DNA from: Diphasiastrum complanatum
Taxonomy: Eukaryota > Streptophyta > Lycopodiopsida > Lycopodiales > Lycopodiaceae
DNA length: 64,000 bases
NCBI GenBank assembly: GCA_029204225.1
Contig: CM055100.1
Span: 48,686,877-48,750,876 of the forward strand
Direction: 5' to 3'
Shown: piece after piece, positions 28,291 to 39,023 of the stretch
Layout: every line of letters starts with the position of its first letter
Numbering within the stretch: the stretch's first letter is position 1
Position numbers and translations under genes: made by a program
The notes under the pieces: model-generated
Told to the model about the DNA's origin: nothing
The model's input: the letters and a program-made list of their open reading frames with translations, nothing else
Databases searched by the model: none

Positions 28291-28663
28291 ACTTAGCTTG
28301 AAGTAGCTCTTTGAATCAGCCCAAATGTAACCATTGACCTCGTGGAAAGCCAAAGGGTCGCACCAGTTTGATCCGCATCCGAACTATCTCTTCGCGTTTG
28401 TTTGAAGCACCATGTCCGTCGCGCAAAACTTGACTTTCACAATTCCATCACTGGTTAGTTGCCTCACAGTCAAAACAAGAAGTGTAAATCGAGCTTAGCT
28501 TCAAGTAGCTCTCTTTGAATCAGAAACATGCACCCAGAGTTTGCACTAGTCCGATCTCAACGCGAACTATCCCTTAGCGTCCGTTCGAAATACCAAGTCT
28601 TTATGCAAGACTCAACTTTCACAGTTCCTTCATTGATCAGCTGCCTTACACGTAACACAAGCC
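28291..28663. repeat. Diverged tandem repeat inside the LARD-like element
   Basis: Two units (about 28291-28465 and 28497-28663) share AGCTT(G/C)AAGTAGCTCT, GAACTATC, ACTTTCACA and ACACAAG or a near match in order. Both are non-coding. Confidence 0.5.
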
Positions 28664-29040
28664 AGCGTACTCATATGTTTGCTCATCATTGTTGGTCCAG
28701 AGAAAGCCTATAACAAACTTCCCTTTCCACAACAAAAACTTGTCAACTTATTAGGTCCAAAGTTCGCCAGTCTCCTCGTGTGAGTATGGCTAGGTCACCT
28801 TGAATTTGCCCCCATTTTGATCAACTTTCATTCAAAATTTGCCCCAAGAGAGAGGTGTGTGTGATAGTTCCCCTCCACTTAATAAATCAGCTGATCGGAC
28901 TTAGAGTAGAGTTCTTCGGACAAAAAGCCTTTCCAACACTTTGCTTCCCATCTGCTAGGATTATGGCTCGATCCAACTTGTTGCCAATCTCTGAAGAGGA
29001 TCCTAGTCTTTTTCCCCTTTGAGGAAAAACCCAACTGATA

Positions 29041-29543
29041 CTGGATATCACCCATGCTCAGTGAGTTTCAGTTCCGAAGGTGGCCGTCCCAAAATGAAGA
29101 CCAACTGCTATAGAAGGTCTCCCCTGAAATTGCCCTTTCCAACTTTTGACTTCCTGCTTGCGTCTGGTGGGCGTTGTCGCAAATGAAACTAACCCAAGAA
29201 ACAGGCTAGCCATCCATCCTTTGCAAACATTGAGTCATTTCGTTGTCGTTCACGTGCGAGTACTTGAACTGCAAATCCGCCGCACAGATTTTGGATATCG
29301 CTCATGCTCAGTGAGTTTCAGTTCCGAAGGTGGCCGTCCCAAAATGAAGACCAACTGCTCCATGGAAGATCTCCCCTGAAATGGCCCTTTCCAACTTTTG
29401 ACTTCCTGCTTGCGTCTGGTGGGCGTTGTCGCAAATGAAACTAACCTAAGAAACAGGCTAGCCATCCATCCTTTGCAAACATTGAGTCGTTTCGTTGTCG
29501 TTCACGTGTGAGTACTTGAACTGCAAATCCGCCCCACAGATTC
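29041..29543. repeat. 250-bp tandem duplication inside the LARD-like element
   Basis: The segment from TGGATATC at 29042 recurs at 29292, exactly 250 bases later, and the two copies stay nearly identical through GTCTGGTGGGCGTTGTCGC to GAACTGCAAATCCGCC. The high identity indicates a recent duplication inside the non-coding interior. Confidence 0.85.
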
Positions 29544-30283
29544 TGTAGTCCTCTTTGTTTGATGGTATCAGCCTTCAAAAGAAAAGGTTCCTTCTCGAGC
29601 CATCAGCTCCTTGTATCACAAGCAATCATGCAAACCAGGCAAAGCACGAGTACTAAGACTCACCACGAATACGTACAAGTAAGACACTCAGGCAGGTTTA
29701 CTAACAAGTAACAAAGACAAGGTCCCCCTTTGAGATGGTCCTGCCAACGGACCTTTGCCTGGCCGCGCCCATACAAATCGATCATAGAATCAGCCCACAT
29801 AGGACACCCCTCCAACCATCCGTGCTTTCACCATTAAGCAGCACATTGCCTCAGTCACGCCCCACCACTTTTTGGTCGATAGCCCTTATAGCTAAACGAT
29901 CGGCAGCTATCCCGCACCGGCAGCTAACCACCCGTGCTTTACACCCGAATTCGAGCAGCATCTCTGTATCAATGGTTAACCCGTACAGTTCGAATATGTC
30001 GCCCCGCACCCCACAAGGTACAGACCGTGCTTTCACCTCCCTAGGCAGCACTTTGCCTCATCCGTCCTACATGCAGACAGCGCCAGGCCCGAACCGCGAG
30101 AACTGACCGTGCTTACACCTCAAGGGCAGCACCTTGACTCATCAAGTCCCCCGTTCTGCCGACCACCCCGACCGTGGACGCACCCGTGCTTACACTGTGG
30201 GCAGCACCTTGCACAACAGTTGTCTTGATGAACCCCAAACCGTGGCCATTTCCGTGAGATCCGCATAGCTGACCGGCCAGTCG

Positions 30284-30295
30284 GCTCTGATACCA
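30284..30295 (-). promoter_or_regulatory. Primer binding site of the minus-strand element
   Basis: GCTCTGATACCA on the plus strand is TGGTATCAGAGC on the minus strand, complementary to the 3' end of plant initiator-Met tRNA. It lies two bases inside the LTR that starts at 30298. Confidence 0.85.
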
Positions 30296-30297
30296 CA

Positions 30298-31542
30298 TGT
30301 AGCGTAGGCATCCCAAAGGGAGCCGGGAACCACGACTTAGCTTCCCAGCCTTCAACTCTTGCCATCCAAACCCACTTGACATACAAGCAGCCAACTCGCC
30401 AACAACGATCAGACTTAACCAACTTGAAGTTCCGAAAACCAACATTGAGATCCAACCTGGCGCCATGCCAGATCGGGGGTCCCGACGTGGGTGACTTCTC
30501 TCCAAGCAAGCCGCCCGACATACATCAAACTTAACCAACTCGAAGCTTCGTTACAAACGAGTAACATCCATTCCAAGTAAGCGGTCTGACTTACATCAGA
30601 CTTAACCAATTGAAAGCTTCGTCACGAGCGCTGGAAGCCAACCTGGCGCCACGCCAGACTGGACAGCCATAAACAGGTAACATCCACCCAAGCAAGCCAT
30701 CCAACTCAGCCGACAGGTTAGAGCCCGTTCCCCAAGAGCTTAACCCATTCACGTTCATGCAAAGAACACTCAGAACCACAAGCCGCGACAGATATGGAAA
30801 CAACCAGTTCTTGGACCAAATGGTCCCGACAGCATACCGCTGGCGCCACGGACCGAATGGTCCCGACGGCATACCGCTGGCGTCCCGGGATACGACCCTC
30901 AGCTATGTGCCTAGTTAAAAATTTTGATAGCGGCCTTACAACTGGCGCTTTTACCGAACACTGAAACCCAGAAGGTAATCAGAGTCAGTTTGAGGAAAAT
31001 CCCACTTTATTGATAAATCTGAGAAGGTTACATTTCAAGTGTGTTACCGACCCTAGTCTCCGGGGCGCTAGCATGCCAAGGCGAGAGCCATGACAACATT
31101 CCAGCAAGGGAGGCTGAGACTTGGTTGGAGCTCGCCCTGAGTCGCAACCCGCACTCCCCTATAGTATTGGTGTGATTCGGCACCTCCCCTCATAACAAGC
31201 ACTCTACCTAAGCTGGTAAAGCACGTTTTTCTCTCTCTAGGATTTTCTCTTTCTAGAAAGTCATTTTCTCTCTCTAGATTTTATTGATCCCCAGGCTTCC
31301 TTTAATCATGCCTAGATCGTGTGAGGTGATTGCACATCGATCTGAGCTCTCTGGACTCCGCTATAACCGATCAAAGATTTTCAGCCATAGGAACTTGGCG
31401 CCGGCTGGATTCTGGTCACAGTGGCGCCGGGAGCGGCGCCGGCGCCGTTGGCGCCGGCAGCAGCAGGGGCGCTGCTGGCGCCGGGGACATAGCTGGCGCC
31501 AATGGCGCCGGAAGTAAAGCTTGTAAAGGTAGCTTTACAACA
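30298..31542 (-). repeat. 5' LTR of the 26464-31542 element
   Basis: Paired with 26464-27707. The GGCGCC cluster is at 31395-31512, and its differences from the other copy include GGCGCCGTTGGCGCC where the left LTR has GGCGTCAACGGCGCC. Transcription would run leftwards from this LTR. Confidence 0.93.
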
Positions 31543-31874
31543 CTAACCTTGCAAGAAGCAGCAGAAATGGAAAAGCATGCAGCATGAGGCAAGGAAGGGT
31601 GGATGCCGCATGCCAAGGATGGATGAAAAGCGTTTGAGGATCGTCGACAAGCCCCCAGTTGCAGAGGCTTGCGTGAGAATTGAAGCTTACAGACGCTTGC
31701 TAAGAAGAAGCAGCAAGCCTGGGGATGGACATAACAAAGGTCAGAGCAACAGCAGGGAAGCGTTGCCTTCTAGTCTTGTAGGAGTTTTGCTGCCATCACC
31801 ATCGTCACCCTCTCTCTCTGTCAACTCACATTATCTCAACAGCAGAAATCCCCATCGCCATCCCCAGCGCAAGC

Positions 31875-31876
<2 letters not shown>

Positions 31877-31919
<43 letters not shown>
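31877..31919. repeat. CT microsatellite
   Basis: About 21 CT units. A second similar tract lies at 32111-32158. Confidence 0.9.
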
Positions 31920-31921
<2 letters not shown>

Positions 31922-32107
31922 GATCCCTCGCGCTCTTTTTGGAAAATTCTATTTCCAGAAGTCTCTAAAACACGTGATATCTCTCTAGAATGAACGTGAC
32001 TACATTTCAACACACTTCAAATGCATTTCAATTGCCCTTCAAAGACGACTTAGGGCAAACGTGGACCAATGAGATATTAGAAAATCCTTTTTCTCCATCA
32101 CTGCTGA

Positions 32108-32110
<3 letters not shown>

Positions 32111-32158
<48 letters not shown>
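32111..32158. repeat. CT microsatellite
   Basis: About 24 TC units followed by CAACTGACATTCTC, which partly repeats the flank on the other side. Confidence 0.9.
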
Positions 32159-32159
<1 letters not shown>

Positions 32160-32161
<2 letters not shown>

Positions 32162-33129
32162 TGACATTCTCTGGAGTTTTTGCATCGTCGCCCTAAAATT
32201 CCCACCATGAACCTGTTTCATATTAACAAATTCTCTCTCTTGAAAAACCTTTTTGATTCCAAGCATCTCTCCTAGGATTGGAAATAGAAGTTTCCAAGAG
32301 CATGAAGTCATGCAACTGACACCTAGCCAAAACCATAATCAGCAATACTTCACTTATGGTGAAGATAAGTCAATGGTCAATAATGATCAATGCCCTTCCA
32401 TTGGATCAAAAGCAAGGTAGCTATGATTTGTCATCTTAAATAGACCCAAAAGCACAAATGCCTCTACCTCAAGCTCCTCAAGATGCTCCCTTTCCTCTTT
32501 TACAAGCTCTTCAGATGTCTTCAATATGTCAGAAGCATGTGCATGCATCTAAAAAATCATTCCCTTCATCAACGTGTAGTAGTCATCCGGCTTTTTCTGT
32601 AGGATAACACAAGAGCTTATTGACAGATCAATTAAGATAGTTTTTTTACATACAAATAGTCATGGTAATAAAAACAGCTCTAACTCAAGCAAAAACAAAG
32701 TGCCCATTGTTGCCAAAAACAATGAGATCTTCTTGTTGTCACAAATCTCTGTGGAACAAGGCCTATAATTAAAACAAGGCCAGATGTAGGTTTACGTATG
32801 TGGCAAGTTGTTGTGGGCAAGCACACATGGCAACAATAAGGGTGGACAGTTTTTGCTTCTCGCTTTGGCTCGAACCTTGCCGCCAGACCCTTCAGATTTT
32901 TAAACAAGTTTGTACACTAGTGTCCAATTTTTGTGCTGGAAGAGTTTCAATGGAAGATCTTGCTACAGGTGCACGACACTAATGGATTCCAGATAACTTT
33001 TACCCTGCTGTAAGATTGGTTGAGAGTCATGTCAGATTGGTAAGAGCATGTTAGATTGGTTGAGAGTAGCTACAACAATTGACTCAAAAATTCTAACCCA
33101 AGAAGACATACCTATATATACACAACCGA
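32160..33129. other. Region upstream of the PPR pseudogene
   Basis: No gene seen. Short direct repeats of GATTGGTTGAGAG occur at 33013-33067. Any promoter of the PPR gene would lie here; no convincing TATA box was found, though TATATATA occurs at about 33112-33119. Confidence 0.4.
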
Positions 33130-34740
33130 AGCTACCAAATAGAGGCTATGGTTGAAACACACATGCTGTTTTTGGACCATTCTGATGAGAGCTTATGCCA
33201 GAAATGAACGCCCCAGGGAGGCACTTGACTGTTTTAGTCACATGCAGATCCATGGGATTAAGGCAGATCCTCACACCTTTGTAGCTGCCCAGCTTGGGAG
33301 CCCTAGGAGAAGGGCAACAAATTCATGCTGCAATTGTGGATAGCGGCTGTGAGGGGGAGGTCATTGTTGCAACTGCCCTTGTGAATATGTATGGCAAGTG
33401 CAGGGGAGTCCAGCATGCGAGGAGGGTATTCAGCCAAATGCCCGAGAGGAATGTGGTGACATGGAATGCAATGATCTCAGCTTTCTCCCACAATGGCTAT
33501 GCCCAGGAAGCCTTTGATCTTTTCCACCAGATGCAGTACAACGGTTTGACACCAGATCACATCACTGTAATCTGCATTGTAGATGCATGTGGTGACTTTG
33601 CTGCTCTTGATAAGGGTCAGCAGATCCATGCTACCATTATTGAGAGGGGATATGAGGGGCATCTTGTTGTTGGAAATGCCCTTGTCAACATGTACGGTAA
33701 GTGCCAGAGCCTGCACGATGCACATGGTGTTTTTCGCCGGATGCAAAAGCACAATGTGGTGCCATGGCATGATAATTGATGGCGGATATGAAGGACTGAC
33801 CATGGTGGGAAATGCTCTCATCACTATGTATGGCCAGTGTAGGGCTTTGCAGGATGCAAAGTCTGTATTTGGACGAACGTGTCATCGGGATGTGATTTCA
33901 TGGAATTCTATGATTGCAGCATGCACTTGGAATGGGCGAGGTAAGGAGGCATTGGATTATTTCGATGAGATGCAGCGTTATGATGTAAAGCCAAATGAAA
34001 TCACCTTTGTTTGTGCACTTGATGCATGTGCCAACCTGGCAATACTTGACATGGGCCAGGAGATTCATGCTGCCATTGTTGATAGGGGATTTGAGGGACA
34101 AATTATTGTGGGGACTGCTTTGCTGAACATGTATGGAAAGTGTTGAAGTTTGGAGAATGCAACTAAGGTGTTTGGCCAATTGCCCAAGCGCGATATTGTC
34201 TGTTGGAATGCGATGATTGCAACATATGCTCAAAATGGGCATGATAAGGAGGCACTAGATGTTTTCCAGAGGATGCTATCTAATGGCATCAAGCCAAATG
34301 GAGCTACATTTGTTGGTGTTCTCACTGCATGTAGCCATGCAGGACGAGTAGATGATGGCAGGCAGTTCTTTTTATCTATGAGCCAAGAGCATGACATAAG
34401 GTATACGGTGGAGCATTACAAGTGCTTACTTGATATTCTTGGCCGTGCTGCTGGACATCTGGATGAGGCCGAGGACTTGATAAAAACAATGCCTTTTCAA
34501 AGTGAAGCTAGTGTATGGTTGTGTTTGCTTGCTGCCTGCAGAGTTCACGGTGATGTGGAACGTGGGGTACGTGCTGTAGGTCACATTTTTAAGTTGGATC
34601 CAGGAAAGGCTGCACCATATATACTCCTATCGAATGTGCATGCTGCGACTGGCAGAAATGATAATGCAGAAAAATTGTGACCTTTGTAGAGTTTTCGGTC
34701 TCAAGAAGAAAAACCAGCCGTGGGAACAGTGTTGCTGATG
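33130..34740 (+). pseudogene. PLS-class pentatricopeptide repeat (PPR) protein, broken
   Basis: PPR proteins of this class are RNA-binding factors imported into plastids or mitochondria, where they direct RNA editing or processing. Repeats are visible in several frames: WTILMRAYARNERPREALDC, ALVNMYGKCRGVQHARRVF, NVVTWNAMISAFSHNGYAQE, DVISWNSMIAACTWNGRGKE and DIVCWNAMIATYAQNGHDKE, with GQQIHAAIVDSG-type L motifs between them. An E-like C-terminal region follows (SVWLCLLAACRVHGDVERG, then APYILLSNVHAATGR). Lesions are a frameshift near 33285, a deletion near 33770 that fuses a WNAMI-type motif to a later repeat, a TGA at 34144-34146 where Arg would be expected, and a frame break after about 34678 before GLKKK. 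No DYW domain is present. The start codon and targeting peptide are not clear. Confidence 0.85.
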
Positions 34741-35096
34741 TGCTAAAGTTGGTTCAAGATATTGCCACCAGCTCTCACTCTAAATGCAGGACTGTATCAA
34801 AAGCAGCAGATTAAAAGCAGGCAAGCTATGGAGCAACTTTCTGCCTAATGCCTGTCACGAGGAGAGGATTGAGTGATTATGATCCTTTCTTTCATGTAGA
34901 AAACAGCAGACCGTTGGGTTGTGTGCACGAGTGTAAAGCGTTCAAGTACGCCTTGCTGCTGCGACGCTAACAGTTCATCTTAGTGCAGGATATTTGCTAC
35001 TAAATTCAATGCTAGTTGTGCTTCAAAGTTTAACATTGAACAACTTAATGATGTATCGATCTCCATACCAGGTATCAGTGGTTGAACAACCTTTGA
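34741..35096. other. Downstream of PPR pseudogene, nothing recognised
   Basis: No coding or repeat signal that I can name. Confidence 0.4.
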
Positions 35097-35197
35097 CAAT
35101 ATGGATGAGCAAAATGCATCTTCGTTTCCAAGGGGACCTCGAACCTGCGACCTAAGAAACTTTTGGATGCCAAGCTAACCAGCTGAGCCAACCAACC
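35097..35197 (-). repeat. tRNA-derived SINE-like unit 1
   Basis: On the minus strand this reads GGTTGGCTCAGCTGGTTAGC, like a tRNA 5' half with an A box, and about 40 bases later AGGTTCGAGGTCC, like a B box. The spacing fits a type-2 RNA polymerase III promoter. It does not fold as a proper tRNA by eye, so a tRNA-derived SINE is the better reading. Confidence 0.55.
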
Positions 35198-35204
35198 CCA
35201 TTGG

Positions 35205-35291
35205 GTGAGCAAAATGCATCTTGGTTTTAAGGGGGCTTGATCTTGGGACCAAAGGAACTTCGGATGCCAAGCTAACCAATTGAGCCAACCC
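35205..35291 (-). repeat. tRNA-derived SINE-like unit 2
   Basis: A second unit in the same orientation has GGTTGGCTCAATTGGTTAGC and the same tail (GAGCAAAATGCATCTT) as unit 1. Its B box is degenerate. The two form a head-to-tail dimer. Confidence 0.55.
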
Positions 35292-35299
35292 TTGAATAT

Positions 35300-36838
35300 G
35301 GGGTTGGAAAAATGGATTAATGACAAGCAAAATACAGATCGAGAGAAAATTATTTTGGTTACAACAGGTTAGCAATCTCTATGAGTTTTTATTCATGGCA
35401 AAGTCTTTATGTATAGGATACAGCCTTGGGCGTTCCTTGAGGGTGGAGCCCAAGGGTAAGCACTGAGTGACTCTAGGGGACTTATTAACTACACTCCATA
35501 GTAGTAGTCCCCTCTTAAGGTTCTGAAGTAGTGGTTTAGGGGGGCTGTTAGAAGTGTAATGTCTACATGAACGTACCCCACAGCCAAATAACTATGTAAC
35601 TGCTGATCATTGTTTATTAGGTCAGGCTATAACCCAAATATTGATTTAGTCTGATATTTTGAGTCAGTGCCTACTGGGCTTGGGGGCCCCACAATGATCA
35701 CCTGAGGTACAAGCTATTGATGGGGTAGGGAGGTGGAAACGTACTCGAGTATGTCAATAGGTCAGTGGACCTACCACCAACCTAGCATGTCAAAAAGAGG
35801 TGGGGGAAGCATTCAATCACCTCCGCATAGTCATCCAAGGGTGGCATACACGAAGAGTGTGTAGAGACATTACATAGCTGTGAGCTAGTCCAACTACATA
35901 AGCTTTGTTGTACTTTACTATTGTTGTATCAATGAGGTTGGTCATTGATTTAGTGTTTCTTGCCTATTGTAAGATCAATAGCATGCATATACAACTTGCC
36001 CTAGTATCAAATTTCCTGCAAGGATAATAATTAGTAAGGCTAGAGATATCTTTCATTTCAGTTGATAGTTATAGAAGGGTTGAACTTCGGGTTTTGAAAT
36101 TGTTTGCTTCATTCTATTACATAGTTCCATAGCGTACACAATGAGGGCAAATCCCACTACATTCCATACAAAACGTAGTTCTATGAAGGTTTTTTCCAAG
36201 AAATAAAAATTGCATTCACAGAGATAGAATGTGGAGCTGGAAAATCATTTTCACATTGCAGCTAACCTCGAGAATTGCAAATTTCTATCCACCATACATT
36301 GAGAATGAATAGTGTAGCTAGTTACTAATTTGGAAGAGGGCAAGTATCTCCGGCATGCAGATTGATCATCGTCTGCACAGGTTATTGGTGGCGCTGCAAG
36401 TTAAGGACCCAGTTCAGTTGAGACAGAGATCATACCTTGATCTATTACATGTTGTGAGAGCAATATCAGTAGTTCATAACACCTATGGATAAGACATGGA
36501 ATCGTTGCAATGCCTTCTTTAAGCAGATTGCAAGAACAACAACTATAGGGATTGATTTTTGAATCAGAAGCTAATTCTAGAGAAATTTCTCTAAAACAAA
36601 GTTCGTTGTCAAGGTCTCTCTGGACATATGGGACACAAACACATACGGAATCGTGAAGAAAGAACTTTTTTATGCAGATTGCAATGTAGAAAAGCAAAAG
36701 GGATTGGTTTTCAAATCGGAAGTTGAGTCCCGACAATCATAGAAACTCTCTGTGGAAAAGGCTTGCCGAAAAAATGAGAAACAAGATTGTTCTTTATGTA
36801 CAGAAAGCATACTGTTCCATATGTATGAATTTACTATG
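35300..36838. other. Repeat-derived spacer
   Basis: A G-rich AGGGGGGC followed by TGTTAGAAGTG at 35549 could be the polypurine tract and start of a solo LTR, but no end or second copy was found. Between 36524 and 36760 two diverged copies of a unit beginning GCAGATTGCAA sit about 150 bases apart. No coding sequence was recognised. Confidence 0.35.
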
Positions 36839-39023
36839 AAACAATACGGCCAGCCCAAAAATGCTTGAAACGGATTCTATTTTCTATTATTAGATTCATG
36901 TTTCTACAAAGCTTTGAGCTTAACCTTTTGATTGGCATGAAACTATACTTAATTCTGGGTTTGATTCATGACATAATGCATTCATCATTTCTGTTTCTTG
37001 GTTTTGGTACTGGATATTCATCAGTGTTTGGGTCATGTTTTATTTTTTGCAGTAGTCACATGACAAGTTTGGTATCAAAGCAGTTTTTTGATCTAATCTC
37101 TTCTCTATTCTTCATTTTAGTGTCATCTATTATTGTTTTATATCAAAACAACTCTAATATGAAATATGAACAAGTCTTAAATTGGGATATCAGATCTGCT
37201 TCGCAAAATTTGATTTCTTTATTGTTCGCCCTATTTTCATTTGATCTCCCATTAGTTATGAATATATTCACAAATATGGCATCCCATAAGCACAAAGTAG
37301 ACAACAAGAGATGAACATCAAGTTATCTCCAACTAAGAATTGTGAATGACCACCAACTATAGTTTGTAATAGTGGAAGATCCCTTCTAGAATTACATAAC
37401 AGGTACTTACTGTTTGTAATAGTGGAAGATCCCTTCTAGAATCACATAACAGGTACCTACATTGAACTAAGAGCAAGAACAATCAACTGCAGTCTTAATT
37501 GTAGCTTCTCTATTTATACTAATCTAGTGGAACCTTCCATGAGCTATCACTGTTTCATGTCCATAACTTGGTCCAGTCCTTAATGTAGGCAAGAACAAAG
37601 GGGTATACTAAAGAGAAAGCTCATGTAAGTTTTGATAATGCCCACATGACTAGGGCTGGGGATGATGTTGTGATCGTGACTAGATAGTAGTAGCAAGAGC
37701 TCGAGCATGGTCCTAGAGAATTGGCGTTGAGCAAAAACAACGAGAAGTTCCAAGATAGCCTCATCCATATATCGGCCACACACTGAACCAAGTTTTGCAC
37801 TTGACGTTGACTTTCACTCTGCTTGACGCATACTCAAAAGAAAGAGGAGCTCAGGATTTTGTCTTGAAAGGTATCAAAATAGTCCTCATCAGCACCAGTG
37901 AAGGACCTTTACAAGTTAGCAAGAAAGTCATCATAGGCTATAGTAATAACAAAGTGATCAACTTCTACAAGATACGAAAGACGCATATTAGTGTAGAGCC
38001 AACTGCTTAGTCTCTGAACGTATTTACATATTCGGAAGATATTTGCCTATTTGAAAAAAGAAAATGCTGACTTTACTGTTGATATCCCTATCCATATTAA
38101 ACCTCCTTCCTCACCGCACCCTTTGATCTTTACCGAAGACCTTAATGAACATAGTGCATCCCAGTTGGAATCCTTCTCTTAGGAAATTTGTGAAGCTGAC
38201 AATCAATCTACCTTTGAATTCTGCCACTTTGGAGCCTTCCTTCCACAAACTTTTTGGCACCCATCTCTATTGAACTTTGAATCGCTCTTACCCATTTTAT
38301 TGAAGCAGAAGTTAAAGCTTGCAAGCTTATCTCTTTGCATAAAAATCTCTCTTTTGACACACCTTTTGCCTTTGATACCATCATAAAAATGAGCAGATTT
38401 GAACCCTCGAGATGTCCTTATGAGCAAACCTGGGCTAGAACTAGGTGCCACTTTGAGACTGGTTTTAATAGGATGAGCCTGCATCAAGCTAGAATTTGGA
38501 ACTGGAAAAGATCCTTCTTTAAGTGAAGACGCTGTGACAAATGTAAAAACAATTCTTCTATCATTTGGTTTGATCCATTAGGGGAGGTCCAAGCGCTGTA
38601 AGGGCCCTTTGTAAAGATACTTTTTTGACTTTTCAACTATTCGACGTCCATATGTCCCAATAATATTTTTACATGTGTGCAGGACCGTAACGGTGTTTGT
38701 CGGACAAATTTTTTTAGAATTTCTCGGGCATATTTTTAGCTAGTTCAAAACTCCCGCCGGACAGAGTCTAGACATGTGATTGGATAATATATTGTTGCCC
38801 GTCGGCAAAAGACTGTTCGAGTTTAACTAACTAAAGTTTAACTAACTTGAATGGATGGTTCAACTAACTGAAGCTATCAATCATTTTGTACATTATCAAT
38901 CGTTTTGTATCTTGCATGTACATTATCAATCGTTTTGTATCTTATACTGTTATGCATGTGCAATGGCCGCTTGCAATCGAAGACCACGTAGTGCGATCAA
39001 TTCGGTCACTGTCTGTAATGAAA
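36839..39023. repeat. Duplicated block, copy B (partner at 1-1756)
   Basis: Nearly identical to 1-1756 apart from the extra 37534-37962. Here the block runs into a complete first exon of gene X, so this is the less disturbed copy. Sequence to the left of 36839 cannot be compared because copy A meets the window edge. Confidence 0.92.

Larger units (their letters stand above)
26464..31542 (-). mobile_element. Complete non-autonomous LTR retrotransposon (LARD-like)
   Basis: Two LTRs of 1244 and 1245 bases (26464-27707 and 30298-31542) flank a 2590-base interior and begin TG and end CA. The host sequence CTAAC occurs directly before and after (26459-26463, 31543-31547), which is a 5-base target site duplication. 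A primer binding site next to the right LTR puts the element on the minus strand. The interior has no gag or pol motif, so the element depends on enzymes from others. I counted about a dozen differences between the LTRs (about 1%), so it is fairly young. Confidence 0.93.

Noticed and set aside
35097-35197. Functional tRNA gene
   Set aside because: A and B box-like sequences are present, but acceptor and anticodon stems do not pair properly by eye and a tail is shared with a neighbour copy.
35549-35990. Solo LTR beginning TGTTAGAAGTG
   Set aside because: No convincing CA end, target duplication or second copy could be found.
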